Of a DNA stretch of 64,000 nucleotides, positions 53,948-63,331 are shown one piece after another. This DNA comes from Gordonia neofelifaecis NRRL B-59395 (GTDB taxonomy: Bacteria > Actinomycetota > Actinomycetes > Mycobacteriales > Mycobacteriaceae). Position 1 is the first letter of the stretch. Every line of letters starts with the position of its first letter. The notes under the pieces are model-generated. The model was not told the origin of the DNA. It saw only the letters and a list, made by a program, of their open reading frames with translations, and ran no database searches. The stretch lies in the NCBI RefSeq assembly GCF_000192435.1, contig NZ_AEUD01000007.1, forward strand, positions 62,001 through 126,000. Reading direction: 5' to 3'. The translations under genes and the position numbers were made by a program.

Positions 53948-55171
53948 ATGGCCATTTCAGATATCAATGAGTACGCGCACCTGACAGACGCCGACGTCGA
54001 GGCGCTGGGCGCGGAACTCGATATGCTGCGCCGGGAGATCGAGTCCAGCCTGGGTGAGAGGGACCGCCGCTACCTGCGGCGGACCATCTACGCCCAGCGC
54101 GGGCTCGAGGTCCTCGGTCGGCTGGCCCTGCTCGGCAGCCACCGTCGACCGCTGTGGCTGCTCGGCACCGGCGCCCTGTCGGTGGCCAAGATCATCGAGA
54201 ACATGGAACTCGGCCACAACGTGATGCACGGCCAGTGGGATTGGATGAACGATCCCGAGGTGCACTCCACGACGTGGGAGTGGGACATGGTGTGTGCGTC
54301 GCCGCATTGGAAGCACTCGCACAATTTCATCCACCACAAGTACACGAACGTGGTCGGCATGGATCACGACGTCGGGTACAAGATCCTGCGGGTGACCCGC
54401 GACGAGCCGTGGGAGCCGCGGCGGGCGTTTCAGCCGCTGTTCAACGTGATGCTCGCCGCGACTTTCGAGTGGGGCATCGGGCTGCACGATCTCGAGCTGA
54501 AAGAGGTCATCGCCGGACGCAAGCCGATGGAGAAGGCGCGCCCGGAGATCAAGCTTTTCGCGCGGAAGATCGCCCGGCAGGTCGGTAAGGATTACGTGTT
54601 GTTCCCCGCGCTGTCGGGCCCGAACTTCGTGCACACGCTCACCGCGAACCTCACCGCGAACTTCATTCGCAATCTGTGGGCTTACGTGGTGATCTTCTGC
54701 GGCCACTTCCCGGACGGCGCCGAGAAGTTCACCATCGCGACGCTCGACGACGAGACTTCCGGGCAGTGGTATCTGCGGCAGATGCTGGGATCGGCGAACT
54801 TCGAAGCCGGTCCGGCGCTGGCGTTCATGAGCGGCAATCTCTGCTACCAGATCGAGCATCACCTCTACCCCGACCTGCCGAGCAACCGACTCGCCGAGAT
54901 CTCGGTGCGCGTGCGCGAGTTGTGCGAGAAGTACGACCTCCCGTACAACACCGGCTCGCTGTCCATGCAGTACCTGCGGACGCTGCGCACGATCAACAAG
55001 CTCGCGTTGCCCGACGGTCTGCTGATCGCCACCAGCGACGACGCCCCCGAGACCGCGTCGGAACACCGCTTCGACGGTCTGCCCAAGCGCGGCGGCGGGC
55101 TGAAGACGGCGCTGGCGCAGGTGCGCGAGCGCCGTCGCGCCAGGCGTTCCCGGCGCGCCGCCGCTCGTTGA
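53948..55171 (+). CDS. Membrane fatty-acyl-CoA desaturase, DesA3-like paralogue
   Basis: 407 residues and a close tandem paralogue of the preceding desaturase: MAISDINEYAHLTDADVEAL mirrors MAISDIPEYAHLTDADVEEL. The His boxes are ELGHNVMHGQ, HWKHSHNFIHHKYT and YQIEHHLYPDLP. The middle (about 170-215) differs more, so substrate or regulation may have diverged. ATG 53948 is eight bases after the previous stop without a clear ribosome site, so translation is probably coupled. M. tuberculosis has one desA3 at this place. Confidence 0.95.
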   Translation: MAISDINEYAHLTDADVEALGAELDMLRREIESSLGERDRRYLRRTIYAQRGLEVLGRLALLGSHRRPLWLLGTGALSVAKIIENMELGHNVMHGQWDWMNDPEVHSTTWEWDMVCASPHWKHSHNFIHHKYTNVVGMDHDVGYKILRVTRDEPWEPRRAFQPLFNVMLAATFEWGIGLHDLELKEVIAGRKPMEKARPEIKLFARKIARQVGKDYVLFPALSGPNFVHTLTANLTANFIRNLWAYVVIFCGHFPDGAEKFTIATLDDETSGQWYLRQMLGSANFEAGPALAFMSGNLCYQIEHHLYPDLPSNRLAEISVRVRELCEKYDLPYNTGSLSMQYLRTLRTINKLALPDGLLIATSDDAPETASEHRFDGLPKRGGGLKTALAQVRERRRARRSRRAAAR

Positions 55172-55186
55172 GCGAGCGCACCACCA

Positions 55187-55214
55187 CCGCTGGTTGAGCG
55201 AGCGCAACCAGCGG
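55187..55214. terminator. Bidirectional terminator-like hairpin
   Basis: CCGCTGGTT (55187-55195) pairs perfectly with AACCAGCGG (55206-55214) around a ten-base loop. It lies between the convergent desaturase and rsgA genes. Confidence 0.6.
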
Positions 55215-55258
55215 GCGGGGGGATGGCTCCTCAACCCAGCGGGTGGGCCGAGCCGCTC

Positions 55259-56317
55259 TCAACCCTCCGGCGGGGACACGGGTGTGTCGTCCGCGCCGGA
55301 CGAGGAGACCGACGCCAGCAGTTCCCGCACCGCCATCGCACGGCGGTGCGAACTGCCGGTGAGCGCGTCGAGCGCGCACTCCGGGTCGGCGGGCGGTCCG
55401 AGGTGCGTGCATCCGCGAGGGCACGTCTCGATCGCCTCGCGGAGATCGTCGAAGGCGTCGATGATCTGGTCGGGCGTCACGTGTGCCAGACCGAACGAGC
55501 GGATCCCCGGTGTGTCGACCACCCAGCCCCGAGGTGCCGCTCCTGGCTCCGCGCCGGGCAGCGGCAGGGCGACCGACTGGGTGGACGTGTGACGGCCCTT
55601 GCCGACACCGGACACCTCGCCGGTGGCGCGGTCGGCGTCCGGTACCAGGCGGTTCACCAGCGTCGACTTCCCGACGCCGGAGTGTCCGATCAGTGCGGTG
55701 AGGCGGCCCTCGAGGGTCTGCCACAGCGCATCGAGGTCGTCGTCGCGGCCGGCGGTGACCACCGGCAGTTGAAGATCGGCGAAGTGCGCGGTGAACTCGT
55801 CGGGCGCGGCGAGGTCGGACTTGGTGAGGCACAGGACCGGTGTCAGACCGCCCGCATAGGCTGCAGCCAGGGCCCGCTCCACGAATCCGGTGCGCGGCGG
55901 CGGATCGGCCAGCGCGGTCACGATCAGCAGCTGATCGGCGTTGCCAACGACGATGCGCTCGTAGGGGTCGTTGTCGTCCGCGGTGCGGCGCAGGACGGTC
56001 GTTCGGTCGGCGACGCGGACGATGCGGGCCAGAGTGTCGGGCCGGCCGGACAGGTCGCCGACCACGCCGACCTGGTCGCCGACGACGATCGGCGTGCGGC
56101 CGAGTTCGCGGGCGCGCATGGCGACCACACGTCGGTCGGGGTCGCCGTCGAGGACGCAGCCCCATCGGCCCCGGTCCACCGACACGACCATCGCGGTCTC
56201 CGCGTCGTCGTGCGCGGGACGGTTCTTGGTGCGCGGACGGCTGCCCTTGCCGGGCCGGATCCGCACGTCGGACTCGTCGTATGTCCGGCCGCGAACGGTC
56301 GCCGCGCGGCGACTCAA
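55259..56317 (-). CDS. rsgA: Ribosome small-subunit-dependent GTPase RsgA
   Basis: Circularly permuted GTPase that helps late 30S maturation. The 352 residues show an OB domain ([20 protein letters not shown]) and the permuted G motifs in order: G4 LTKSDL, G1 [19 protein letters not shown]3 [12 protein letters not shown]-terminal zinc site follows ([20 protein letters not shown]). The start is TTG 56317, whose TTGA overlaps the aroA stop, so it is coupled to aroA. The order aroA-rsgA is that of Rv3227-Rv3228. Confidence 0.92.
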   Translation of the reverse strand: MSRRAATVRGRTYDESDVRIRPGKGSRPRTKNRPAHDDAETAMVVSVDRGRWGCVLDGDPDRRVVAMRARELGRTPIVVGDQVGVVGDLSGRPDTLARIVRVADRTTVLRRTADDNDPYERIVVGNADQLLIVTALADPPPRTGFVERALAAAYAGGLTPVLCLTKSDLAAPDEFTAHFADLQLPVVTAGRDDDLDALWQTLEGRLTALIGHSGVGKSTLVNRLVPDADRATGEVSGVGKGRHTSTQSVALPLPGAEPGAAPRGWVVDTPGIRSFGLAHVTPDQIIDAFDDLREAIETCPRGCTHLGPPADPECALDALTGSSHRRAMAVRELLASVSSSGADDTPVSPPEG

Positions 56318-57597
56318 GAGGCCGTCCCCGCCATCGCTTCCCACATCTTCACGAAGTCGGGGAGGGTTTTCGCGGTGGTCTCGACGTCCTCCACCGCGAG
56401 GCCTTCGACCCGGAGGCCGAGCAGGGCTCCGGCGGTCGCCATGCGATGGTCGGCGTAACTGCGCCACAGCTCGGCGTGCAGGTCCACGCGGTCCCGCCCG
56501 GTGATGACCAGTCCGTCGGCGGTCTCCCGGCAGTCGCCGCCGATGCGGTTGATCTCGGTGCTCAGGGCGGTCAGCCGATCGGTCTCGTGTCCGCGCAGGT
56601 GGGTGATGCCGCGTAGCGTCGACGTGCCCTCGGCCAGCGCGCAGAGCGCCGCGATCGTCGGCGTCAACTCTCCGACGTCGTGGAGGTCGACGTCGATGGC
56701 CGTCGGTCGGGCGGAGCCGCGCACGGTCAGCAGTCCGTCGGACCGGTGGTCGACCTCCGCGCCCATCTGCTCGAGGATGCCGAGGACGGCGGCGCCGGGC
56801 TGGGTGGTGGTGACGGGCCATCGCGGGACGCTGACTCGGCCGCCGGTGGCCGGTGCGGCGGCCAGAAACGCCGCGGCGTTCGAGAGGTCGGGCTCCACGG
56901 CCCAGTCCACCGCTCGGACGGTCGTGGGGGCGATGCTCCATCGCGTGGAGCTGGCGTCGAAATCGACTGTGACTCCGGCGGTCTCGAGCATCTCGACGGT
57001 CATCTCGATGTGCGGCATGGACGGCACCGGTGCGCCCGAGTGCGTGATCTGCACGCCTGCGACGAACCGGGCGCCCGACAGCAGGAGGCCGGAGACGAAC
57101 TGGGAGGACGCCGACGCGTCGATGGTCACCGGGCCGCCGGCGACCGAACCCGTGCCGTGCACGGTGAACGGCAGGCCGCGGCCGTCGATGCTCGCGCCGA
57201 GTGAGCGGAGGGCATCCAGCACGGTGTCGAGCGGGCGGCTGCGCGCCTGCTCGTCGCCGTCGAACGCGACGTCGCCGTCGGCCAATGCCGCGACGGCCGG
57301 GAGGAACCGCATGACGGTGCCCGCGAGTCCGCAGTCCACCGCTCCGGCGTGCAGGGGTTGCGGTGTGATGTCGACGGTCGTCGGATCGTCGGAGTGGAAA
57401 TCGACGCCGACGCCGATCGCCGCGAGCCCGTCGAGCATGAGATCGGTGTCGCGGGAGCGCAACGTTCCGGTGATGCGCGACGGACCGTCGGCCAGCGCCG
57501 CGAGAATGAGCGCGCGGTTGGTGATCGACTTGGAGCCGGGAAGGTCGACGACGGCGTCGACGGGACGGTTGAGGAAGGGCGCGACCCAGTTGCTCAT
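56314..57597 (-). CDS. aroA: 3-Phosphoshikimate 1-carboxyvinyltransferase (EPSP synthase)
   Basis: Sixth step of the shikimate pathway: condenses shikimate-3-phosphate with PEP. The 427 residues have the PEP-site motif [20 protein letters not shown] near the start, [20 protein letters not shown] in the first half, and [20 protein letters not shown] near the end. The start is ATG 57597 ([20 protein letters not shown]). Its stop overlaps rsgA. It corresponds to Rv3227. Confidence 0.97.
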   Translation of the reverse strand: MSNWVAPFLNRPVDAVVDLPGSKSITNRALILAALADGPSRITGTLRSRDTDLMLDGLAAIGVGVDFHSDDPTTVDITPQPLHAGAVDCGLAGTVMRFLPAVAALADGDVAFDGDEQARSRPLDTVLDALRSLGASIDGRGLPFTVHGTGSVAGGPVTIDASASSQFVSGLLLSGARFVAGVQITHSGAPVPSMPHIEMTVEMLETAGVTVDFDASSTRWSIAPTTVRAVDWAVEPDLSNAAAFLAAAPATGGRVSVPRWPVTTTQPGAAVLGILEQMGAEVDHRSDGLLTVRGSARPTAIDVDLHDVGELTPTIAALCALAEGTSTLRGITHLRGHETDRLTALSTEINRIGGDCRETADGLVITGRDRVDLHAELWRSYADHRMATAGALLGLRVEGLAVEDVETTAKTLPDFVKMWEAMAGTAS

Positions 57598-57618
57598 GGG
57601 TTTCAGTCTCTCACGCCG

Positions 57619-58002
57619 CTATTCGCGCACATCGCGACGCAAGGGATGGTCGGCCGGGATCTCGACGACGATCAGGCGGCGACCGTCGGGGTCGCTCGCC
57701 GTCATCTCGATCAGTCCCCACGGCTTCGTCTCGGGGCCGGCGACGATCGGCACTCCGGCCGCGCCCAACTCCTCGGCGGTCGCGGCGACGTCGCGTACCT
57801 GCAGCCACAGGACGTCGCCCGCGTCGACGTCGGACGACGTCGCCATGTGCGCGGGGATCTCGATGAGGCTCGTGCCCGCGTGGAAGACCGTGCCGCCGGG
57901 GTACTCACGGGCGATCGCCAGGCCCAGCCGGTCGCGGTAGAACGCTGTGAGCGCGACGGGGTCGCGCGAGATCAGCAGGGTGCGGCTCGAGAGGATCTCC
58001 AT
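57619..58002 (-). CDS. VOC-family (glyoxalase/bleomycin-resistance-like) protein
   Basis: 127 residues from ATG 58002 (MEILSSRTLLISRDPVALTA). The vicinal-oxygen-chelate pattern is clear: FYRDRLGLAIAREYPGGTVF, then LWLQVRDVAATAEELGAAGV and EMTASDPDGRRLIVVEIPAD with the metal-site Glu. Substrate and metal are unknown. It ends 22 bp upstream of the aroA start on the same strand and is divergent from the NUDIX gene, with 36 bp between their starts. Confidence 0.88.
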   Translation of the reverse strand: MEILSSRTLLISRDPVALTAFYRDRLGLAIAREYPGGTVFHAGTSLIEIPAHMATSSDVDAGDVLWLQVRDVAATAEELGAAGVPIVAGPETKPWGLIEMTASDPDGRRLIVVEIPADHPLRRDVRE

Positions 58003-58038
58003 GCCGACGACACTAGTCGGCCGCACTAGGCTCGACCC

Positions 58039-58506
58039 ATGTCGAAGGCTCAGACCAGCGCGGGGATCCTGCTCTATCGGCGTGACGGTGCGGCCCTCGA
58101 GGTGCTGCTCGTGCATCCCGGCGGTCCGTTCTTCGCGCGCAAGGACGACGGCGCGTGGTCGATCCCGAAGGGCCTGCTCGACGACGGTGAGAATCCGCTG
58201 ACCGCGGCGCGCCGCGAGTTCGCGGAGGAGACCGGGCATCCGGCGCCTACCGGTCCGGCGCACGACCTCGGCGAGGTCCGCCTCCGGAGCGGGAAGCGGG
58301 TGGTCGGATTCGCGGTCGAGGGCGACCTGGACGCCGACGCGATCGTCAGCAATACCTTCGAGGTGGTCTGGCCGCCGAGGTCCGGCAAGACGCAGGCGTT
58401 CCCGGAGGTCGACCGTGGCGGATGGTTCTCGCTCGACGAGGCGCGCGTGAAGCTGAACCCGGCGCAGGCGGCGTTCGTGGACCGGCTGGCGGCCGCGGTG
58501 GACTGA
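58039..58506 (+). CDS. NUDIX hydrolase
   Basis: 155 residues with a complete Nudix box (GLLDDGENPLTAARREFAEETG, residues about 47-68) and the N-terminal SAGILLYRRDGAALEVLLVH. The substrate-side DGAWSIPKG is typical of MutT-like enzymes that act on nucleoside polyphosphates or dinucleoside polyphosphates. The exact substrate cannot be told. The gene converges on the lipoprotein gene with a 78-bp gap that shows no strong terminator. Confidence 0.93.
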   Translation: MSKAQTSAGILLYRRDGAALEVLLVHPGGPFFARKDDGAWSIPKGLLDDGENPLTAARREFAEETGHPAPTGPAHDLGEVRLRSGKRVVGFAVEGDLDADAIVSNTFEVVWPPRSGKTQAFPEVDRGGWFSLDEARVKLNPAQAAFVDRLAAAVD

Positions 58507-58584
58507 CACTCTGCGCTCCACGATCTTTTTGTCGGGTTGTGGATCGTGGCGGTCGAGGACTCGACACCTCTCGGGCGGCGCACG

Positions 58585-59667
58585 TCAGGACGGGCGTACG
58601 ACGTCGGCGGCGCCGGTGACAGAGATGCCGCCGTCTTTCACGCCCGGGAGCCAGGGGAGGGGGATCGGCCCGAGCAGTCGATCGCCGGTGCGCAGGTCGT
58701 ACTCGGCATAGGTGGGCGCCGCGCGCTCGGTGACGGCGAGGACTTTGTCGGCGCTGATGAACAGTCGGGTGTCCCGCTCTTCGAGAGGAAGCTGCCACAC
58801 CTTACGCAACGTCGTTGCAGAGCCGGAGAGCGGCAATCGGTACGCCGCGCGCTGTGAGTCGATCAGGTAGAGATCCTCGTCGAGGCGGGTCACGCTCCGG
58901 TTGCTGAGGAACACGTTCCCATCGGTGCCGGTCAACGGCCGTGACGTCGTGCGACCGCTTCGCGAATCGATCGTGACCAGGGTGGGGCCGGCGACGGCGT
59001 CGATTGGCTTGATGAGGGTGATCAGGTCACGCCCGTTTGCGGCGCACACCAGCGGCAGTTCGTTGTACGCCTTCGTCGGAAGGTCAACCGGCACGGTCGA
59101 CGGCGGTCCGGGCAGGCGATGCAGCTGAACGCGGGTCGACGCACCTCCGGCCTGGGCGGTTCCCGCATACCATCCGTCGTCGCAGTGACCCGCCATCACC
59201 AGCCTGCCGGGGACTTCGGAGCCGAAGGGTTCGCGGTCAGGCGAGACCAGGACGTATTCGGTCGTGTCGAATGTGTTCCACATCATCGCGTGCCCAGCTG
59301 CGACGTCCACCGCGGAGCCGACGATATGCCGTCGTCCACCGGGGCCCGTCAGGGTCGTGCCTTCGGCTCGCAGCACGACCGCGCCATTGCCTGCGATCCC
59401 GAAGAGACCGTCGTCGAGTCGTGCGACGGTCGAGCCGTATTCGTTTCGCCCGGTGATCCGCCCGACCTCGTCCCCGTTCGCGTCGAATGCGACGATCACG
59501 TTCTCGGCCGACGTCGGGTCGGGGAGAAGTACCTGGCCGACCGAGATCGCAGCGATGGCTGCTGGTGGCAGCGCGGTCATGTCCGGGGGCGAACTCGAGC
59601 AGGCGGTGGCACCGAGCAGGATCGCGAGCGCGACCGCTGTCACCCGGGTGCGTCGTCGAAGGCGCAT
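58585..59667 (-). CDS. Putative lipoprotein with beta-propeller-like domain
   Basis: 360 residues. The N-terminus MRLRRRTRVTAVALAILLGA leads to a lipobox ATAC (Cys23), so it is exported and lipid-anchored. The rest is beta-rich with repeated motifs (NEYGSTVARLDDGLFGIAGN, NVFLSNRSVTRLDEDLYLID, FISADKVLAVTERAAPTYAE) that look like propeller blades. No catalytic signature was recognised. It lies upstream of the NUDIX gene in convergent orientation and downstream of the aminotransferase gene. Confidence 0.82.
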   Translation of the reverse strand: MRLRRRTRVTAVALAILLGATACSSSPPDMTALPPAAIAAISVGQVLLPDPTSAENVIVAFDANGDEVGRITGRNEYGSTVARLDDGLFGIAGNGAVVLRAEGTTLTGPGGRRHIVGSAVDVAAGHAMMWNTFDTTEYVLVSPDREPFGSEVPGRLVMAGHCDDGWYAGTAQAGGASTRVQLHRLPGPPSTVPVDLPTKAYNELPLVCAANGRDLITLIKPIDAVAGPTLVTIDSRSGRTTSRPLTGTDGNVFLSNRSVTRLDEDLYLIDSQRAAYRLPLSGSATTLRKVWQLPLEERDTRLFISADKVLAVTERAAPTYAEYDLRTGDRLLGPIPLPWLPGVKDGGISVTGAADVVRPS

Positions 59668-59702
59668 GCGACATTCTTAGCTTCTGCGACAGAACTCTGC
59701 CG

Positions 59703-60872
59703 TCAGATTCGGTTGAGCAGGTCACCGAGTCGGTCGATCGCGAGGCTGAGATCCTCCTCGGACGCCGCGTAGCTCAGCCGGACGAACTGATCGGCGCCGG
59801 CGTCGCCGAAGTCCTTTCCGGGCGTGAGTGCGACGTGCGCCCGCTGGAGCGCGGTCTCGCAGAACTCGCTGGACGTCAGTCCGGTCTCGCTCACGTCGAC
59901 ATAGACGTAGAACGCGCCGTCGGGCCGGACCGGGACGTCGAGGCCGATGCGCTCGAGTCCGTCGAGCACCAGCTGCCGCCGAGCGCGGAACTGAGCGCGG
60001 CGGTCCTCGGCGAGCGCGAGGGTCTCGGGCTCGAAGCAGGTGAGGGCGGCGATCTGCGACGGCGTCGGCGGGCAGATGTAGTAGTTCTGCGCCAGCCGTT
60101 CGGCGACGGGGATCATCTCCTCCGGCACGATCGCCCAGCCCAGGCGCCAGCCGGTCATCCCGAAGTACTTGGAGAAGCTGCCCGTCACGATCGCGCCGGG
60201 GTCGTCGGCGGCGATACTGTGCGGCGGCCCGTCCGGACCGTCGTCGGCCAGACCGAGGTAGATCTCGTCGACGATCCGCCAGCCGTCCCGATCGGCGACC
60301 GTCGAGCACAACCGGGTCAGCTCGTCGTAGGGGATCGACGTGCCGGTCGGATTCGACGGCGTCGCGACCATGACGCCGCGGGTGTCCGGGCCCCACTCGG
60401 CGGCGACCGTCGACGCGTCGAGCTGGAATCGCGACTCGGGCGTGGTCTGCAGCAGTCGGACGCGGCCGCCGAAGCTCTCGGCGAACCGCCGGTTGCACGG
60501 ATAGGAGGGATCGGCGACCAGGATCTCGTCGCCGGGGTCGATGAGCGCCGCGCACGACAGCAGCAGCGCGGCCGAGGCGCCGGTGGTGACGACCACCCGC
60601 TCGGGTGCCACCTGGGCGCCGAACTTCTCGGCGGTGAACTGCGCGATCGCTGCGCGGAGCTCGTCGAGGCCGAGGGCTCCGGTGTAGGCCAGGGGTCGGC
60701 CGTCGCTGATCCGCCGTACCTCGCGGAGGAACGCGGGCGGAGCGCCGAAGTCGGGTTCGCCGATGTTGAGCTTGACCACGTGCACGCCGGTGGCCTCGAG
60801 CGCCGCGGCGTGCTTGCCGAACTCCATCGCGTAGAACGGCGTGACGGCTTCGGCGCGGCGCGAGAACTTCAT
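59703..60872 (-). CDS. PLP-dependent class I/II aminotransferase
   Basis: 389 residues of the aspartate-aminotransferase fold type I. The PLP lysine is in GSFSKYFGMTGWRLGW. Other family segments are LNIGEPDFGAPPAFL, YTGALGLDELRAAI, VATPSNPTGTSIPYDELTRL and PDGAFYVYVDVSE. The donor and acceptor are unknown. ATG 60872 starts MKFSRRAEAVTPFYAMEFGK. It is on the same strand as the aldo/keto reductase, separated by a long perfect hairpin. Confidence 0.93.
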   Translation of the reverse strand: MKFSRRAEAVTPFYAMEFGKHAAALEATGVHVVKLNIGEPDFGAPPAFLREVRRISDGRPLAYTGALGLDELRAAIAQFTAEKFGAQVAPERVVVTTGASAALLLSCAALIDPGDEILVADPSYPCNRRFAESFGGRVRLLQTTPESRFQLDASTVAAEWGPDTRGVMVATPSNPTGTSIPYDELTRLCSTVADRDGWRIVDEIYLGLADDGPDGPPHSIAADDPGAIVTGSFSKYFGMTGWRLGWAIVPEEMIPVAERLAQNYYICPPTPSQIAALTCFEPETLALAEDRRAQFRARRQLVLDGLERIGLDVPVRPDGAFYVYVDVSETGLTSSEFCETALQRAHVALTPGKDFGDAGADQFVRLSYAASEEDLSLAIDRLGDLLNRI

Positions 60873-60909
60873 GCCGTCGATGCTATGCGGGCTGTCCGGT
60901 GGGACAGAA

Positions 60910-60966
60910 TTCCCCGCTCGCGTGCGGCATCGCCTCCGAGGGTCGATGCCGCACGCGAGCGGGGAA
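60910..60966. terminator. Perfect 23-bp stem-loop
   Basis: 60910-60932 is the exact reverse complement of 60944-60966 (arm starts TTCCCCGCTCGCGTGCGGC), with an 11-base loop. It lies 29 bp after the aldo/keto reductase stop on the minus strand and before the aminotransferase start. A terminator role is likely, although no T-run follows. Confidence 0.6.
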
Positions 60967-60994
60967 CTCGATGCGGGCTATCGGAGCAGGCGAC

Positions 60995-61837
60995 TCACTC
61001 CGGAATCCAGTTGAACTCGTCCGGGTTCGGTCCGCGGCGACGGTCGGCGTCGAGCGCGTCGATGCGCGAGACCTGATCGGCGGTCAGCTCGAAGTCGAAG
61101 ATGTTCCGGTTCTCGACGATGCGTGACGGGGTGGTCGACTTCGGGAAGACGATGTTGCCGAGCTGGATGTGCCAGCGCAGCACCACCTGTGCGACCGTGC
61201 GACCGGTCTCCGCCGCGATCGCCGTCAGCACCGGATCGCCCAGCACGTCGCCCTGCGCGATCGGCGACCACGCCTCGGTCTCGATTCCCTTGCTGCGGTT
61301 GAACTCTCGCAGCTCCACCTGGGACAGGTACGGGTGCACCTCGATCTGATTCACCGCGGGGACGATGTCGGTCTCCGCGAGCAGCCGCTCGAGATGCCCG
61401 ATCTGGAAGTTCGAGACGCCGATCGCGCGGGCCTGCCCCTCCGCGTGCAGCTTCTCCATCGCGCGCCAGGTCTCGGTGTAGTCGCCGACCGCGGGCATCG
61501 GCCAGTGCACGAGGTAGAGGTCCATCGCCCCGATGCCGAGAGCGTCGACGCTGCGGGCGGTCGCCTCACGAGCGACCGCGGGGTCGTGAGCGTTGTTGTT
61601 GAGCTTGCTGGTCACGAAGATCTCGCTGCGATCGAGGCCCGACTCGCGCACCGCCTCGCCGACCTCGCGCTCATTGCCGTACATCTGCGCGGTGTCGATG
61701 TGGCGATAGCCGGCCTCCAGCGCGCCGAGGACCGCGGCCTTCGTGTCGGCGGGGGCGATCTGGAAGACGCCGAATCCCAGCTGCGGGATGCGGACGCCGT
61801 TGTTGAGGGTGATCTCCGAAATCGTGTTGTCAGCCAT
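60995..61837 (-). CDS. Aldo/keto reductase
   Basis: 280 residues of the AKR TIM-barrel family. The catalytic tetrad is visible: Asp in GYRHIDTAQMYGNEREVGEA (also supplying Tyr), Lys in FVTSKLNNNAHDP and His in LYLVHWPMPA. The NADPH-binding end is FPKSTTPSRIVENRNIFDFE. It resembles the mycobacterial Rv2971/MSMEG_2407 group that reduces aldehydes such as methylglyoxal. ATG 61837 starts MADNTISEITLNNGVRIPQL. Confidence 0.94.
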   Translation of the reverse strand: MADNTISEITLNNGVRIPQLGFGVFQIAPADTKAAVLGALEAGYRHIDTAQMYGNEREVGEAVRESGLDRSEIFVTSKLNNNAHDPAVAREATARSVDALGIGAMDLYLVHWPMPAVGDYTETWRAMEKLHAEGQARAIGVSNFQIGHLERLLAETDIVPAVNQIEVHPYLSQVELREFNRSKGIETEAWSPIAQGDVLGDPVLTAIAAETGRTVAQVVLRWHIQLGNIVFPKSTTPSRIVENRNIFDFELTADQVSRIDALDADRRRGPNPDEFNWIPE

Positions 61838-61967
61838 TCTTCGTGCAACGTCACCCGAACCCGCCGGTATTCCGGGCTCGCGGAACCGCTGGGGGAGGAC
61901 CCTGAACTTTCCCTGGTATCAGCGGTCCAGGGGTGACATCTAGGCGCCGAGGGGCCACGGTTGAAGC

Positions 61968-62156
61968 ATGAGTACAAACCTCGAACCCCGGAAGTCCAAC
62001 AGCACGTCCATCTGGAAGATCGTGCTGATCGTCATCGCCGTGCTGATCGCGCTGTCGATCATCGGACCGCTGCTCAAGGCCGCTTTCTGGGTGGTCCTGA
62101 TCGGTCTCGCGATCGTCGGCGCCGGAGCGCTGTTCTTCGGCGGCAAGAAGTCCTGA
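61968..62156 (+). CDS. Small membrane protein (62 aa)
   Basis: Two hydrophobic helices (WKIVLIVIAVLIALSIIG and AFWVVLIGLAIVGAGALFFG) with a short polar N-terminus (MSTNLEPRKSNSTS) and a lysine-rich end (GGKKS). This is a common small actinobacterial membrane-protein architecture; its function is unknown. It is convergent with the quinone-oxidoreductase-like gene and divergent from the aldo/keto reductase gene. Confidence 0.75.
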   Translation: MSTNLEPRKSNSTSIWKIVLIVIAVLIALSIIGPLLKAAFWVVLIGLAIVGAGALFFGGKKS

Positions 62157-62177
62157 CCGGCCGGAGTCGCGTACGCC

Positions 62178-63107
62178 TCAGCGCGGTTCGAACACGAACT
62201 TGCCGCGCGGATGAGCGCCCAGCAACTCGTCGAAGGCCGCGCCGGCGTCGGTGAAGCCGAAACGGCGGGCGATCTCGACCGTGATGCGGCCGGACGCGGC
62301 GTCCGTCAGCAGCGGCTCGACGGCGGCGCTCCGATGATGGCGGCTCTGCTCGCTGCTGCCGTCGATGACGACGATGCCGTCGTCGACCCGGCCCCACGCC
62401 GCGATGCTCACGATCCGATGCGGCGCCACCAGCTCCAGCGAGACGTCGATCGCCTCATCGGTGCCGACGGTGTCGATGACCGCGGTGATGCGCTGATCGC
62501 CGCGCGCCTCCCGGACGGCGTCGGTCAGTCCGTCCCCGTAGGGGACCGGTATCGCGCCCTGGGCGCGCAGGTGGTCGTGGTTGCGGGGCGCCGCGGTGGC
62601 GATCACCGTCGCGCCCGCGGCCAGCGCCTCGGTGACGACGATGGAGCCGACGGCGCCCGCGCCGCCATGGACCAGCACCACGTCGTCGCCGGTGACACCG
62701 AGGGTTGCGAGGGTGTCGACCGCGGTCACGCCGGCGAGGAGCAACGACGCGGCCTCGGCGAATCCGAGCCCGGCCGGCTTGCGGTGCACCCGGTCCTCAC
62801 CGGACACGACGTACTCGGCCAGCGTCGCCGACGCGGGGTAGACCACGACCTCGTCGCCTGCCTTGAACTCCGATCCGGGACCCGCCGCGTGAACCACGCC
62901 GGCCGCTTCCGCACCGGGGGAGAGCGGTAGGTTCTCCGGCTTGGCGCCGAGGAATCCGCGGACCAGCTTCACGTCGTAGGGGTTGAGGCCGGCGGCGCGC
63001 ACCTCGACGACGACCTCGCCCTTTCCGGGCTTCGGGATGTCGACGTCGGTCACCTCGAGTACGTCGCTGGGATCGCCGTAGCCGGTCGCGATGAGCTTCT
63101 TAGCCAT
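62178..63107 (-). CDS. Quinone oxidoreductase-like NADP-dependent MDR protein
   Basis: 309 residues from ATG 63107 (MAKKLIATGYGDPSDVLEVT); the longer frame has no site. It is a medium-chain dehydrogenase/reductase without the structural zinc Cys cluster, hence quinone-reductase-like. Family segments are VRAAGLNPYDVKLVRGFLGA, GAEAAGVVHAAGPGSEFKAG and the Rossmann motif VLVHGGAGAVGSIVVTEALA. It most likely reduces quinones or enones with NADPH; the substrate is unknown. It is divergent from the flavin monooxygenase gene. Confidence 0.9.
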   Translation of the reverse strand: MAKKLIATGYGDPSDVLEVTDVDIPKPGKGEVVVEVRAAGLNPYDVKLVRGFLGAKPENLPLSPGAEAAGVVHAAGPGSEFKAGDEVVVYPASATLAEYVVSGEDRVHRKPAGLGFAEAASLLLAGVTAVDTLATLGVTGDDVVLVHGGAGAVGSIVVTEALAAGATVIATAAPRNHDHLRAQGAIPVPYGDGLTDAVREARGDQRITAVIDTVGTDEAIDVSLELVAPHRIVSIAAWGRVDDGIVVIDGSSEQSRHHRSAAVEPLLTDAASGRITVEIARRFGFTDAGAAFDELLGAHPRGKFVFEPR

Positions 63108-63331
63108 GATGTGTATCAACTCTCTTCTGTCGCAATTGGATTCGCATGGGCGACGGTGAAGGCGGGCCGCCGGTCGAATGCGGCTGAGGCGCGATCCGCA
63201 CGGCTCCATCATGCCAATTCGCTCGTCGGCGGCAACCGGGGTGCGACACCGGCGCGGGTCTGTTCATCGTCGACGGGTCGGGTTAACGTGTACTTCACGT
63301 CACACTAACTCGTTCGGGATTGGAGACGGTC

